Assembly: GCA_963835735.1 (NCBI GenBank)
Contig: CAWIGP010000002.1
Coordinates: 62,001 to 126,000, forward strand
From: DASQMT01 sp963835735
GTDB taxonomy: Bacteria; Actinomycetota; Thermoleophilia; Solirubrobacterales; Solirubrobacteraceae
Length of the DNA stretch: 64,000 bases
Direction of reading: 5' to 3'
The notes beneath the pieces were generated by a model. The model had not been told where the DNA came from, made no database searches, and saw only the letters and a list, made by a program, of their open reading frames with translations. Shown here one piece after another: positions 15,633 to 23,579 of this stretch; positions within the stretch are counted from its first letter, which is position 1, and every line of letters starts with the position of its first letter. A program made the translations under genes and the position numbers.

Positions 15633-16186
15633 TCGAGCAGGACCATGCGCGCGCCGGAGATCCAGTGCACGCGCGTGTCCTCGAAGCGCTGCATCACCCG
15701 GCCGCCGACCGGATGCGTGTGGCCGTGCAGCAGGTGGCGCGGGCGGTGGCGGCGGACCCAGTCGAGCAGTCCCTCGAAGCCGATGTGCGCGGGATCGTCG
15801 GGATCGTCGTTGATCCCGAACGGCGGGCAGTGCGTGATCAGCACGTCGGCGGCGGGGAGCCGGCGGGCTAGCTTGCTCGCCTCCTTCTGCGTGTACTGGT
15901 AGTGGCCGCCGTGGCCGTAGCGCACGCAGCCCTGGAAGCCGGCGAACGTCATCCCGCACAGCGACGTGCGCCTGCCCTGAAGGTCCTGCACCTCGACCTC
16001 GCGCAGCAGGTCCGGCTCGTCGTGGTTGCCGTGCACGCCGACGCGCGGGAGGCCGAGCCCGGCGAGCGACTCGATCCACGCCCGGTCGAGATCGCCGAGG
16101 CAGACGACGGCGTCGGCCCCCATCTGCTCGGCCATCAGCGCCGGGTCCATCGGCGGGGGCTTGTCGGCCAGGGCCAGGACGCGCAC
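15629..16186 (-). CDS. metallophosphoesterase (calcineurin-like)
   Basis: 185 residues with the phosphoesterase motif set: CLGDLDR, GNHDEP, ITHCPPFG and HGHTHP. The first motif DxH is degenerate (ALADKPP instead of SDxH), as in some YfcE-like members. It hydrolyses phosphodiesters or monoesters using a di-metal centre. Convergent with the decarboxylase gene (4-bp overlap). Substrate unknown. Confidence 0.85.
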   Translation of the reverse strand: MRVLALADKPPPMDPALMAEQMGADAVVCLGDLDRAWIESLAGLGLPRVGVHGNHDEPDLLREVEVQDLQGRRTSLCGMTFAGFQGCVRYGHGGHYQYTQKEASKLARRLPAADVLITHCPPFGINDDPDDPAHIGFEGLLDWVRRHRPRHLLHGHTHPVGGRVMQRFEDTRVHWISGARMVLLD

Positions 16187-16221
16187 GCCTCCACCCTAGA
16201 CTCGCCCCCGCCGATCGAGGG

Positions 16222-17352
16222 CTATGACCGCGGCCGCGTCTTCTGCGTGTCGTAGAGCGGGAACGGGCCGACCGTGGCGGAGACCGTCCCGTCCCCGAGG
16301 GCGACGTCGAGCCGCTGGCCCTCGGTGTTCAGGTCGCGGTCGACGGCCGCCATGGCGATCACCTGCAGGTCGAACGTCGGGCTCTGGCAGGGGCTGCGCA
16401 CGATGCCGACGTCGCGCCCGTCGAGCGTTACCGCGGCGCCGTACTCCGGCACCTCGTCGCCCTCGATTCGCAGCGTCGTCAACAGCCGCGCCGTCCCCTC
16501 GGCGGCGATCCGCCGCAGCGCCTCCTTGCCGACGAAGTCGCCCGGCTTGTCGAGCTTCACGACGTTGTCGAGGCGAACCTCGAACGGGTCGGTCTTGCCC
16601 GGGAAGTAGTCGATGTCGGGGAACAGCAGCCCGGACTCGATCCGGAGCGTCTCGATCGCCGACAGACCGATCGGCCGCATGCCCTGCGGCCTGCCGGCGT
16701 CGAGCACGGCGTTCCAGAGCGCGGTGGCGTCGCTCGCGCTGCAGTAGAGCTCGTAGCCCAGCTCGCCCGAGTAGCCCGTGCGGGAGACCATGCACGGGAT
16801 CCCGCCGACCGTGACCCCCTCCACGAAGCGGAAGTAGCGCAGCTGCGAAAGGTCGGTGCCCTCGGTGATCGAGCTGAGGATCTCGCGCGACTTCGGACCC
16901 TGGACCTGCAGATGCGGCATCTCGGCGGTGACGTCCTCGATCGTGACGTCGAGGCCGCGGTCGGCGGCGACCTTGCGCAGCCAGTCGAGATCCGAGTCGT
17001 AGCTCGTGATCGAGAAGCAGTGGTCGTCGGCGAGCTTGAAGATCGTCCCGTCCATCACCATCAGGCCCGCGTCGTCGCAGAGCGCGCCGTAGCGCACCTG
17101 GCCGACCTCGAGCGCCGCCATGTTGTTGGTGAACGCCACATCGGCCAGCGCCAGGGCGTCGGCGCCGCGGATGTCCCATTTACGCAGCGCCGACTCGTCC
17201 CACAGGTTGCTGGCCTCGCGCGTGGCGCGGTGCTCGGCGATCGCGTCGCCGAAGTCCGCGGCCCAGGCCCAGCCCTCCCAGTCGGTCCATTCGCCGGTCA
17301 GCTCGCGCTGAGCAGCGTCGAAGGCCGTCTTCTTCAGCTCCGTGGTCGACAT
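16222..17352 (-). CDS. GcvT-family aminomethyltransferase (folate-dependent)
   Basis: 376 residues. The T-protein fold is seen in EASNLWDESALRKWDIRGADALALAD, QVRYGALCDDAGLMVMDGTIFKL, LQVQGPKSREIL, SRTGYSGELGYELY and the C-terminal GIVRSPCQSPTFDLQVIAMA. GcvT homologues pass a one-carbon unit to tetrahydrofolate or demethylate substrates. Its start overlaps the stop of the EtfD-like gene (TGATG), making it the last gene of the amine-oxidation unit. The likely job is capture of the formaldehyde-level carbon released by the dehydrogenase as methylene-THF, or a dedicated demethylation; this is inference. No glycine-cleavage P or H gene is near. Confidence 0.85.
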   Translation of the reverse strand: MSTTELKKTAFDAAQRELTGEWTDWEGWAWAADFGDAIAEHRATREASNLWDESALRKWDIRGADALALADVAFTNNMAALEVGQVRYGALCDDAGLMVMDGTIFKLADDHCFSITSYDSDLDWLRKVAADRGLDVTIEDVTAEMPHLQVQGPKSREILSSITEGTDLSQLRYFRFVEGVTVGGIPCMVSRTGYSGELGYELYCSASDATALWNAVLDAGRPQGMRPIGLSAIETLRIESGLLFPDIDYFPGKTDPFEVRLDNVVKLDKPGDFVGKEALRRIAAEGTARLLTTLRIEGDEVPEYGAAVTLDGRDVGIVRSPCQSPTFDLQVIAMAAVDRDLNTEGQRLDVALGDGTVSATVGPFPLYDTQKTRPRS

Positions 17353-19511
17353 CAGGCAGCCTCCTCGTGTTGTTTGGATGAGTTCAGCAACAGCGCCTCC
17401 TCGAGCAGCTCGGTGAGCTCCCGCAACGCGATCTGCTCGGCATGGCCGGACGTCTTGATCGCATCCTCGTACATCGTCACGTCCTTCGGGCACGAGACGA
17501 CGAAGAAGTCGAGCTCGCCGAGGCCGACGGCCTCGCGGATCCGGTTCTCCGACGGCCGTTCGGCGCCTGGTTTGTCGGGGATCCAGATCCGGCCCCCGCC
17601 GGCACCGCAGCAGAACGAGTTGTCGCGGTTGCGCGGCATCTCGACGAGCTCGCAGCCAAGCTGTTCCAGAATCGCCCGCGGCGCATCGTAGCCGCCGTTG
17701 TGGCGCCCCAGGTAGCAGGGGTCGTGATAGGTGACGCGGTAGGACAGGCTCCCGGCCACGTCGAGGCGCCCGTCCTCGATCAGCTCGGCCAGGAACGCCG
17801 TGTGGTGCATGACCTCCCACGCGCCGCCGTATCCGGGGTACTCGTTGCGCAGCGTGTTCAGCGAGTGCGGGTCGCTCGTGACGATGCGGTTGAACTCGCA
17901 CTCCGAGATCGCGGCGACGTTCTCCTCCGCGAGCGCCTCGAACAGCCCTTCCTCGCCGGCGCGGCGCACGTCGTTACCGGAGTTGCGCTCGCCGTCGTAG
18001 AGGATCCCGAAGTCGACGCCGGCGTGCTCGAACAACCGCGCCAGCGCGCACGTGACGCGCTGGGAGCGCGGGTCGAACGACGCGTAGTCGCCCACGAACC
18101 AGAGCACGTCGACCGGCTCGGTCCGCGCGTCCTTGACCTCGAAGTCCAGCTCGCGCGTCCAGCGGCCGCGCTTGCGCTTGTTCTCGCCGAACGAGTTGCC
18201 CGACTTGTGGATCACCTGCAGCGTCGACTGCAGGTTGGCGTCGAGCTCGCCCTCCTCGACCAGGTGGCGGCGGATCTGGTTGATGATCGGCGCCTGCTCG
18301 ATGCCGACCGGGCACGCCTCGACGCAGGCGTTGCACTGCATGCACGACCAGATCGTCTCGACCCGGACGCGGTCCTCGCCGACGACCGGCACGTCGAGCG
18401 ACCCGTTCGCGCCCTCGCGCTTGAGCAGCGTGCCGAGCACTCCCCCCACGCCGACGTCCTTCATCGTGGCGTTGGCCTCCTCGCGCAGCTCGAGGATCAC
18501 GTCGCGCGGCGACAGCGGCCGGCCGACGGCGTTGGCCGGGCACGCCTCGTGGCACTTGCCGCACTTCGTGCAGGCGTCGAGCTGGAGCAGGTGCACCGCG
18601 CTGAAGTCGGACAGCTTGCCGTAGCCGGCGGGCTCCTGCGCGAGCTCGGGCGGGATCGGGCGCAGCCGCTTGCCCGCCAGCGGGTCCTTCAGCACCAGGC
18701 TGGTGAAGCTGGTCAGCATGTGCTGGGCCTTCGTGTAGGGGATCGCGGCCACGAACGCGATCGCCAGCAGGCCGTGGAACCACCAGATCGAGTGCCGCGT
18801 GGTGGCCAGCGCGTCGTCCGAGGACCCGATCCCGTCGTAGCCCTGCGCGACCACCCAGCCGAGCGGGGAGAACTCGTTGTAGCCGGGCGCGTCGAGCGCG
18901 ATCCGCACGCCCTCCAGCAGGTAGCCGGTACAGGCGATCACCAGCAGCAGCCCGATGAACGTCCAGTCGCCGGCCCGGTAGACGCTGCGGTCGAACTGGG
19001 CGTCGCCCGGCGCGCGATCCGGGCGCTCGTAGTCGAGCTTGCGCGGCCGGATGATCCCGCGCCGCACCATCATCATCGCCACGCCCACGATCAGCACGAA
19101 ACCGAGCACGTCCAGGACGATCGAGTAGCCGAGGTAGAAGTCGCCCTGGAAGAAGTTCCAGTCGAAGAAGCGCTCGGTGATGTCGGTGTTGATCGCCAGG
19201 ATCACCGTGCCGATGAACAGCACGATGAAGCCGTAGAACACGGCGCGGTGCGCCCAGCCCACGTACGGGTCGCGGCGCTTGATCGACGCGTGCGAGAACA
19301 GCGTCTTCGTCGCGGTCGTGAAGCGGCGGGGCAGCTCGTCGCGGGACGGCAGCCATGACCGCCGGCCGCGCCGGTACTTCGCCACCGGGCGCGCGACGCC
19401 GTAGAAGAACACGGCCACCGAGATCACGGCGAGCACGTACCACAGCACCTCGGCCCAGGTCGGGAAGTGCCAGAAGACCTCGCGCGTCTTCTCCGCCGCC
19501 GCGACGAGCAC
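17352..19511 (-). CDS. EtfD/DgcB-like membrane Fe-S oxidoreductase
   Basis: 719 residues from GTG 19511, 3 bp after the etfA stop. Residues 1-270 hold about five or six membrane helices with a NarI-like cytochrome pattern. Two ferredoxin-type clusters follow (CTKCGKCHEACP, CMQCNACVEACP), then a CCG domain (HDPCYLGRHNGGYD ... SFCCGAGGGRIW) and a final ETLG-type CPKD segment. This is the layout of M. tuberculosis EtfD (Rv0338c) and Pseudomonas DgcB, which accept electrons from ETF and pass them to quinone. Here it would couple the neighbouring ETF and amine dehydrogenase to the respiratory chain. Confidence 0.88.
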   Translation of the reverse strand: MLVAAAEKTREVFWHFPTWAEVLWYVLAVISVAVFFYGVARPVAKYRRGRRSWLPSRDELPRRFTTATKTLFSHASIKRRDPYVGWAHRAVFYGFIVLFIGTVILAINTDITERFFDWNFFQGDFYLGYSIVLDVLGFVLIVGVAMMMVRRGIIRPRKLDYERPDRAPGDAQFDRSVYRAGDWTFIGLLLVIACTGYLLEGVRIALDAPGYNEFSPLGWVVAQGYDGIGSSDDALATTRHSIWWFHGLLAIAFVAAIPYTKAQHMLTSFTSLVLKDPLAGKRLRPIPPELAQEPAGYGKLSDFSAVHLLQLDACTKCGKCHEACPANAVGRPLSPRDVILELREEANATMKDVGVGGVLGTLLKREGANGSLDVPVVGEDRVRVETIWSCMQCNACVEACPVGIEQAPIINQIRRHLVEEGELDANLQSTLQVIHKSGNSFGENKRKRGRWTRELDFEVKDARTEPVDVLWFVGDYASFDPRSQRVTCALARLFEHAGVDFGILYDGERNSGNDVRRAGEEGLFEALAEENVAAISECEFNRIVTSDPHSLNTLRNEYPGYGGAWEVMHHTAFLAELIEDGRLDVAGSLSYRVTYHDPCYLGRHNGGYDAPRAILEQLGCELVEMPRNRDNSFCCGAGGGRIWIPDKPGAERPSENRIREAVGLGELDFFVVSCPKDVTMYEDAIKTSGHAEQIALRELTELLEEALLLNSSKQHEEAA

Positions 19512-19514
19512 GGC

Positions 19515-20471
19515 TCAGCCGAAGTGGCTCTCGAGCGCCTCGGCGACCTCGAACAGGTCCCCCACCACGCCGTAGTGCGCGACGCCGAAGATCGGTGCCT
19601 CCGGATCGCTGTTGACCGCGATGATCGTGTCGGCCTTCTGCATCCCGGCGAGGTGCTGGACCGCGCCGGAGATGCCCAGCGCGAGGTAGACCTTCGGCTT
19701 GACGGTCTTGCCCGACTGGCCGACCTGGCGGGCGTTCGACATCCAGCCGGCGTCGACGAGCGGGCGCGAGACGCTCAGCGTCGCGCCGAGCTTCTCGGCC
19801 AGCTCCTCGAACTGCGGGATGTTGTCGCGGTCCTCGATCCCGCGGCCGATCGAGAGCAGGAAGTCGGCCTTGGTGATGTCGACGTCGCCGACGGCCGCCT
19901 CGCGGAACTCGACGTGCTCGGTCGCGACCGCGTCGCCGAGCTCGACAGCGACGGCCCTGGAGGGCGCGGCTCCGGACCCCGTGGCCGGCTCGAACGCGCC
20001 GGCGCGCACCATCAGCAGCGTGGTCTCGCGGCCCGGGAAGTCCAGCTCGGCCACGAGCTTGTCGGCGTAGGCGCCGCGGCGCGCCGTCGGGCCGTCCTCC
20101 CAGCCCAGCGCGGTCACGTCGCTGGCGAAGCCCAGCCCGGCGCGGACGGCGACGGCGGGCGCGAAGCCGAGCGAGTCGATCGTGTGGCCGACCAGCACCA
20201 GCGACGGGCGCTCCTGCTCGATCAGCGCCTCGAGCGCGCGCTGGGCTACGTGCGCCTCGAAGTGCGGCACCGGCGCGGTGACCGTCAGCACCTCGTCGAC
20301 GCCGTCGACCGAGAGCGCCTCGGCATGCGCCGCCGGGTCGGCGGCCACGACCGCGACCGCGAGGCGGCCGCCGGCCGCGTCCTTGACGCCGCTGGCCGCG
20401 CCGATCAGCTCCAACGAGACATCGCGCAGCTCGCCGCGGCGCGTCTCGGCCAGCACCAGTACGCCGCTCAT
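19515..20471 (-). CDS. etfA: electron transfer flavoprotein alpha subunit
   Basis: 318 residues. The C-terminal FAD domain has the ETF-alpha signature: SRPLVDAGWM, GQSGKTVKPKVYLALGISGA and NSDPEAPIFGVAHYGVVGD. The N-terminal domain begins VLVLAETRRGELRDVSLELIGAA. It pairs with EtfB to carry electrons from a dehydrogenase to a membrane oxidoreductase. Its ATG overlaps the etfB stop (ATGA), so subunits are translationally coupled. Position between the TMADH-like enzyme and the EtfD-like acceptor indicates a dedicated ETF. Confidence 0.95.
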   Translation of the reverse strand: MSGVLVLAETRRGELRDVSLELIGAASGVKDAAGGRLAVAVVAADPAAHAEALSVDGVDEVLTVTAPVPHFEAHVAQRALEALIEQERPSLVLVGHTIDSLGFAPAVAVRAGLGFASDVTALGWEDGPTARRGAYADKLVAELDFPGRETTLLMVRAGAFEPATGSGAAPSRAVAVELGDAVATEHVEFREAAVGDVDITKADFLLSIGRGIEDRDNIPQFEELAEKLGATLSVSRPLVDAGWMSNARQVGQSGKTVKPKVYLALGISGAVQHLAGMQKADTIIAVNSDPEAPIFGVAHYGVVGDLFEVAEALESHFG

Positions 20472-21259
20472 CCGCTCAGACGCTCCTTCACGATGTCCGC
20501 GATGCGCGCTGCGGCCTCGGACGGCGACCCGTCGATGATCTCGGCGCCCCCGCCCGCCTCGGGCGAGTGCAGCCGGCGCCGGCGGGCGCCGGCCGCCGCC
20601 GCCACCGCCTGCTCGTCCAACCCGAGGTCGTCGAGCCCGAGCTCGTCCATCGGCTTCTCGCGCGCCTGCTTGATCGCCCGGAGGTTCGCGTAGCGCGGCT
20701 CGTTGATGCCGGTCTGGATCGTCAGCAGCGCGGGCAGCCGAATCGTCAGCACCTCGACGAGGCCACCCTCGAGCTCACGATCCACGGTGGCGGTGGCCGA
20801 GCCCGCGTCGAACTCGAGCCCGCTCACCACCGCAACGTGCGGCAGCCCCAGGTGGGCGGCCAGCGCTACCCCCGTGGCGCCGTTGACCGCGTCGGAGGAC
20901 TGCACGCCGCAGAGCACGAGGTCCGGCGACTCGCGTTCGACCGCCGCGGCGAGCACGCGCGCCACCGACAGGGCGTCGGCGTCCTCCAGCGCCTCGTCCC
21001 AGACCCGCACGGCGCGGTCCGCGCCCTTGGCCAGGCATGTGAGCAGGCCGTCGGTGGCCTCGTCGTCGCCGACGCTCACCGCCACGACCTCGCTGTCGCC
21101 GGCCTGCTCGGACAGCAGCAGCGCCTCTTCCAGCGAGAACGTGTCCCACTCGTTGAGGTCGCGCTCGACGAAGTCGGGGTCGACGCCTGTGCCGTCGTCG
21201 AGCAGCTCGAACTCGTCGTCGAGCGCCGCGACCTGCTTGACCGGTACGACGATCTTCAC
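20468..21259 (-). CDS. etfB: electron transfer flavoprotein beta subunit
   Basis: 263 residues from GTG 21259, which starts the family N-terminus KIVVPVKQVAALDDEFEL; upstream codons are unlike ETF. Other family marks: SLEEALLLSEQ, VLCGVQSSDAVNGATGVALAAHLGLPHV and LTIQTGINEPRYANLRAIKQAREKP, the AMP/FAD-contact and recognition regions. It begins 8 bp after the stop of the TMADH-like gene, and its own stop overlaps etfA. The pair is expected to oxidise the flavoprotein dehydrogenase encoded just upstream. Confidence 0.95.
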   Translation of the reverse strand: MKIVVPVKQVAALDDEFELLDDGTGVDPDFVERDLNEWDTFSLEEALLLSEQAGDSEVVAVSVGDDEATDGLLTCLAKGADRAVRVWDEALEDADALSVARVLAAAVERESPDLVLCGVQSSDAVNGATGVALAAHLGLPHVAVVSGLEFDAGSATATVDRELEGGLVEVLTIRLPALLTIQTGINEPRYANLRAIKQAREKPMDELGLDDLGLDEQAVAAAAGARRRRLHSPEAGGGAEIIDGSPSEAAARIADIVKERLSG

Positions 21260-21267
21260 GCGCGCTC

Positions 21268-23466
21268 CTAGACGGGTGCGACGTCGGGCGTTCCGAACAG
21301 CTGCGTGTCGAAGTCCGCGTTGGCGGCCTCGCCCCACAGCCTGCGCTCGCGGATGAACGGCAGAGGCATCGCCGGGTTCGGGCTGTCGATCTCACGCGCA
21401 AGCCGGTGCCCGTCGAAGATCGCGTCGACCAGCATCCGCGGGGCCGCGGCGTCGCCGAGCAGGTAGACCGCCTCGATGCCCTCGCGCTCCAGCGCCGCCT
21501 TGTCGGACTTGAGCTCGTGGTAGAGCGCGTCGTTCGAGAGCCGCTGCGTCGCGAGCACGACCGTGTCGACCTCGATGACCTCCTTGTGCGCCGGGTTCCA
21601 GATGTTGTAGGCGTGGCAGGCGCCGGGCTCGATCTTCTCGAGCATCGTGTAGGTGTGGATGTTCACCCCGAGCCGGTGCAGGTCGCGGTGCAGCATCGGC
21701 GCCTCGAGCGTGTACTCCATGTAGCCGGCGATGTCGCCCACCTGCGTGACGAGGTGCACGTCCTTGCCCTCGCCGGCGAGCTTCTGGGCCACCGACGCGC
21801 CCATGTAGTAGCCCTCGTTCTCGAGCACGAGCACGCGCTGCCCGATCGCCTTCTCGCCCTTCGCTACCTGGTCGGGCGTCAGCTGCCAGTCGAGGCTCGC
21901 GTCGGCGCCCTCGATCGCGTCGTGCGTGGCCGGGTTGAGCCCGTCGGTCGCGAAGCGGCAGCCGGTCGCGACGATCACGATCTCGGCGCCGTACTCGAGC
22001 ACGTCCTGCGCGCTCAGCCGCGAGTTGAGGTGCACGTCGACGTTGCGCAGCTTGTCGAGCTGGATCTGGCGGTAGTTCGTGATCCGCGCCCACTCGCCGA
22101 GGCCGCGGGCGGTGCCGCGCGCCAGGTTCTCCTTGCCGTCGGAGTGCCCGAGCTTGGAGATCCAGTTCACGCAACCGCCGATCTCCTTGCCGGCCTCCAC
22201 GAGGTGCACGGCCGACATCTCCCGCTTGCCGAGCACCATCGCGCACTCCATCCCCGAGGGCCCGGCGCCGACGATCAGCACGCCCTTCTCCGCGTTGGCG
22301 GCCTTGGAGAACTTCTCGGGGTGCCAGCCGCGCCGGTACTCCTCGCCGGCGGTCGCGTTCTGGGTGCAGACCATCGGCGGGCCGCCGATCTCCCAGCGCG
22401 AGATGCACTGGTTGCAGCCGATGCACTCGCGGATGTCCTCGGGCCGCCCCTCCTCGATCTTCTTGGGCAGGAACGGGTCCGAGATCGACGGGCGCGCGGC
22501 GCCGATGATGTCGAACTGGCCCGAGTTGATGATCGCGACCATCGTGTCGGGGTTCGTGATGCGCCCGACGCCGACGACGGGCTTGTTGGTGTGGTCGCCC
22601 GCCTTGATCACGCCGGTGTACGGCTTCTCGTGGTTCTCCTCGAAGAAGCGCGACGGGCCGGCGTTCTGGCCCCACTCGGCGATGTCGCCGACGGTCAGGT
22701 CCCACAGGTCGACGAGGTCGTCGACGTACTCGACGAAGCGCACGCCGTCCTCGCCGATCTCGATCGACGACGGGCCGTAGAGCGTGTCGACCGCGAAGCG
22801 CGACGCGATCGCGCAGTCGTCGCCGACGGCCTCGCGCACCTTCTCGAGCGTCTCCTTCCAGAAGCGCGCGCGGTTCTCGAACGACCCGCCGTACTCGTCG
22901 GTGCGCTTGTTGTAGAAGGGCGAGAGGAACTGCAGCGGCAGGTAGGAGTGCGCGCCGTAGACGTAGACGATGTCGAAGCCGGCGTCGCGCGCCCGCAGCG
23001 CCGCGTCGACGTACATCTGCTCGAGCTCGAGGATGTCGTCGGCGTCGGCGTAGCGCGGGTGGATGTTGATCTCGAAGTCGGACGGGATCTGCGACGGGCC
23101 GCGCGGGTTGGCGCGCGACTCCATGCACGGCGCGTGCGGGCCGCCGTACCACAGCTCGATGCCCGCGAGCCCGCCGAACTGGTGCACGCGGTCGCACATG
23201 GCGCCGAGGTTGCGCACGTCGCCCTCGTCCCAGATGCGCGCCGAGACGCGGCTCGTGTCGTCTGACTCGGGGTGGATCGAGCAGTACTCGGTGCAGACCG
23301 CGCCCCAGCCGCCCTCGATCTTCATCGCGCGGTGATACGCCTGGAAGCCGGGCTTCTCCGAGCCCGCCCCGATGCAGTGCGGCACCTGGTAGAAGCGGTT
23401 CTTGAGCGTCTTCGGCCCGATCTGGATCGGCTCGAAGAGGACGTCGTACTTCGGATCTCGGGCCAC
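21268..23466 (-). CDS. trimethylamine-dehydrogenase-like FMN/4Fe-4S flavoprotein
   Basis: 732 residues. The whole length matches Methylophilus trimethylamine dehydrogenase, nearly gap-free in the first 360 positions (numbering after Met removal, recalled from memory). Cys30 in VPHCIGAG is the 6-S-cysteinyl FMN site. The aromatic cage Tyr60, Trp264, Trp355 is kept, as are Ser74 and Trp105. Tyr169 and His172 (YGAHSY) are kept, but Asp267 is Asn (EWGQNAG). The cluster CIGCNQC-x12-C binds 4Fe-4S; an ADP/NAD-like domain follows (VLIVGAGPSGME). GTG start with GAGGAGAGG upstream. It oxidatively N-demethylates an amine; trimethylamine, dimethylglycine or an N-methyl-proline are candidates. Confidence 0.9.
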   Translation of the reverse strand: MARDPKYDVLFEPIQIGPKTLKNRFYQVPHCIGAGSEKPGFQAYHRAMKIEGGWGAVCTEYCSIHPESDDTSRVSARIWDEGDVRNLGAMCDRVHQFGGLAGIELWYGGPHAPCMESRANPRGPSQIPSDFEINIHPRYADADDILELEQMYVDAALRARDAGFDIVYVYGAHSYLPLQFLSPFYNKRTDEYGGSFENRARFWKETLEKVREAVGDDCAIASRFAVDTLYGPSSIEIGEDGVRFVEYVDDLVDLWDLTVGDIAEWGQNAGPSRFFEENHEKPYTGVIKAGDHTNKPVVGVGRITNPDTMVAIINSGQFDIIGAARPSISDPFLPKKIEEGRPEDIRECIGCNQCISRWEIGGPPMVCTQNATAGEEYRRGWHPEKFSKAANAEKGVLIVGAGPSGMECAMVLGKREMSAVHLVEAGKEIGGCVNWISKLGHSDGKENLARGTARGLGEWARITNYRQIQLDKLRNVDVHLNSRLSAQDVLEYGAEIVIVATGCRFATDGLNPATHDAIEGADASLDWQLTPDQVAKGEKAIGQRVLVLENEGYYMGASVAQKLAGEGKDVHLVTQVGDIAGYMEYTLEAPMLHRDLHRLGVNIHTYTMLEKIEPGACHAYNIWNPAHKEVIEVDTVVLATQRLSNDALYHELKSDKAALEREGIEAVYLLGDAAAPRMLVDAIFDGHRLAREIDSPNPAMPLPFIRERRLWGEAANADFDTQLFGTPDVAPV

Positions 23467-23486
23467 GAACCTCTCCTCGACTCGTA

Positions 23487-23498
23487 GACGAATTCGTC
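23487..23498. promoter_or_regulatory. palindrome GACGAATTCGTC before the amine-oxidation unit
   Basis: A perfect 12-bp palindrome, 20 bp upstream of the GTG of the TMADH-like gene and just beyond the predicted -10 element. A second overlapping imperfect one (CGTCC-AA-GGACG, 23495-23506) adjoins it. Placed near the expected transcription start, it would suit a repressor that controls the whole unit. Confidence 0.5.
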
Positions 23499-23511
23499 CA
23501 AGGACGTTCGG

Positions 23512-23540
23512 GTTCTATCGCAGTTCGGCGAACCTGTCCA
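23512..23540 (-). promoter_or_regulatory. candidate sigma70-type promoter for the amine-oxidation unit
   Basis: Read on the minus strand: TGGACA (23540-23535, one mismatch to TTGACA), a 17-base spacer, then TAGAAC (23517-23512, four of six to TATAAT). The spacer contains an 11-bp palindrome GTTCG-C-CGAAC (23533-23523). It lies after the permease terminator hairpin and before the palindrome at 23487. Assigned from sequence match and position only. Confidence 0.45.
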
Positions 23541-23545
23541 TCACT

Positions 23546-23573
23546 TCCGGCGGGGCCCGAAGGCCCCGCCGGA
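23546..23573 (-). terminator. 12-bp stem hairpin with UUCG tetraloop after the permease
   Basis: Perfect 12-base arms (23562-23573 and 23546-23557) enclose, on the minus-strand transcript, the loop TTCG closed by C-G, an exceptionally stable RNA tetraloop. It begins 6 bp past the permease stop. No T-run follows, so termination would be factor-assisted, or the hairpin may protect the permease mRNA end. Confidence 0.6.
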
Positions 23574-23579
23574 TGTCGT

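Noticed and set aside
17340..17360. Glycine riboswitch before the GcvT-family gene
   Set aside because: The gene starts within the stop codon of the previous gene, so no leader exists.
21406..23265. A 619-codon plus-strand frame opposite the TMADH-like gene
   Set aside because: Low-complexity Arg/Val/Asp/Leu composition and no motifs, whereas the minus strand encodes a full TMADH homologue.
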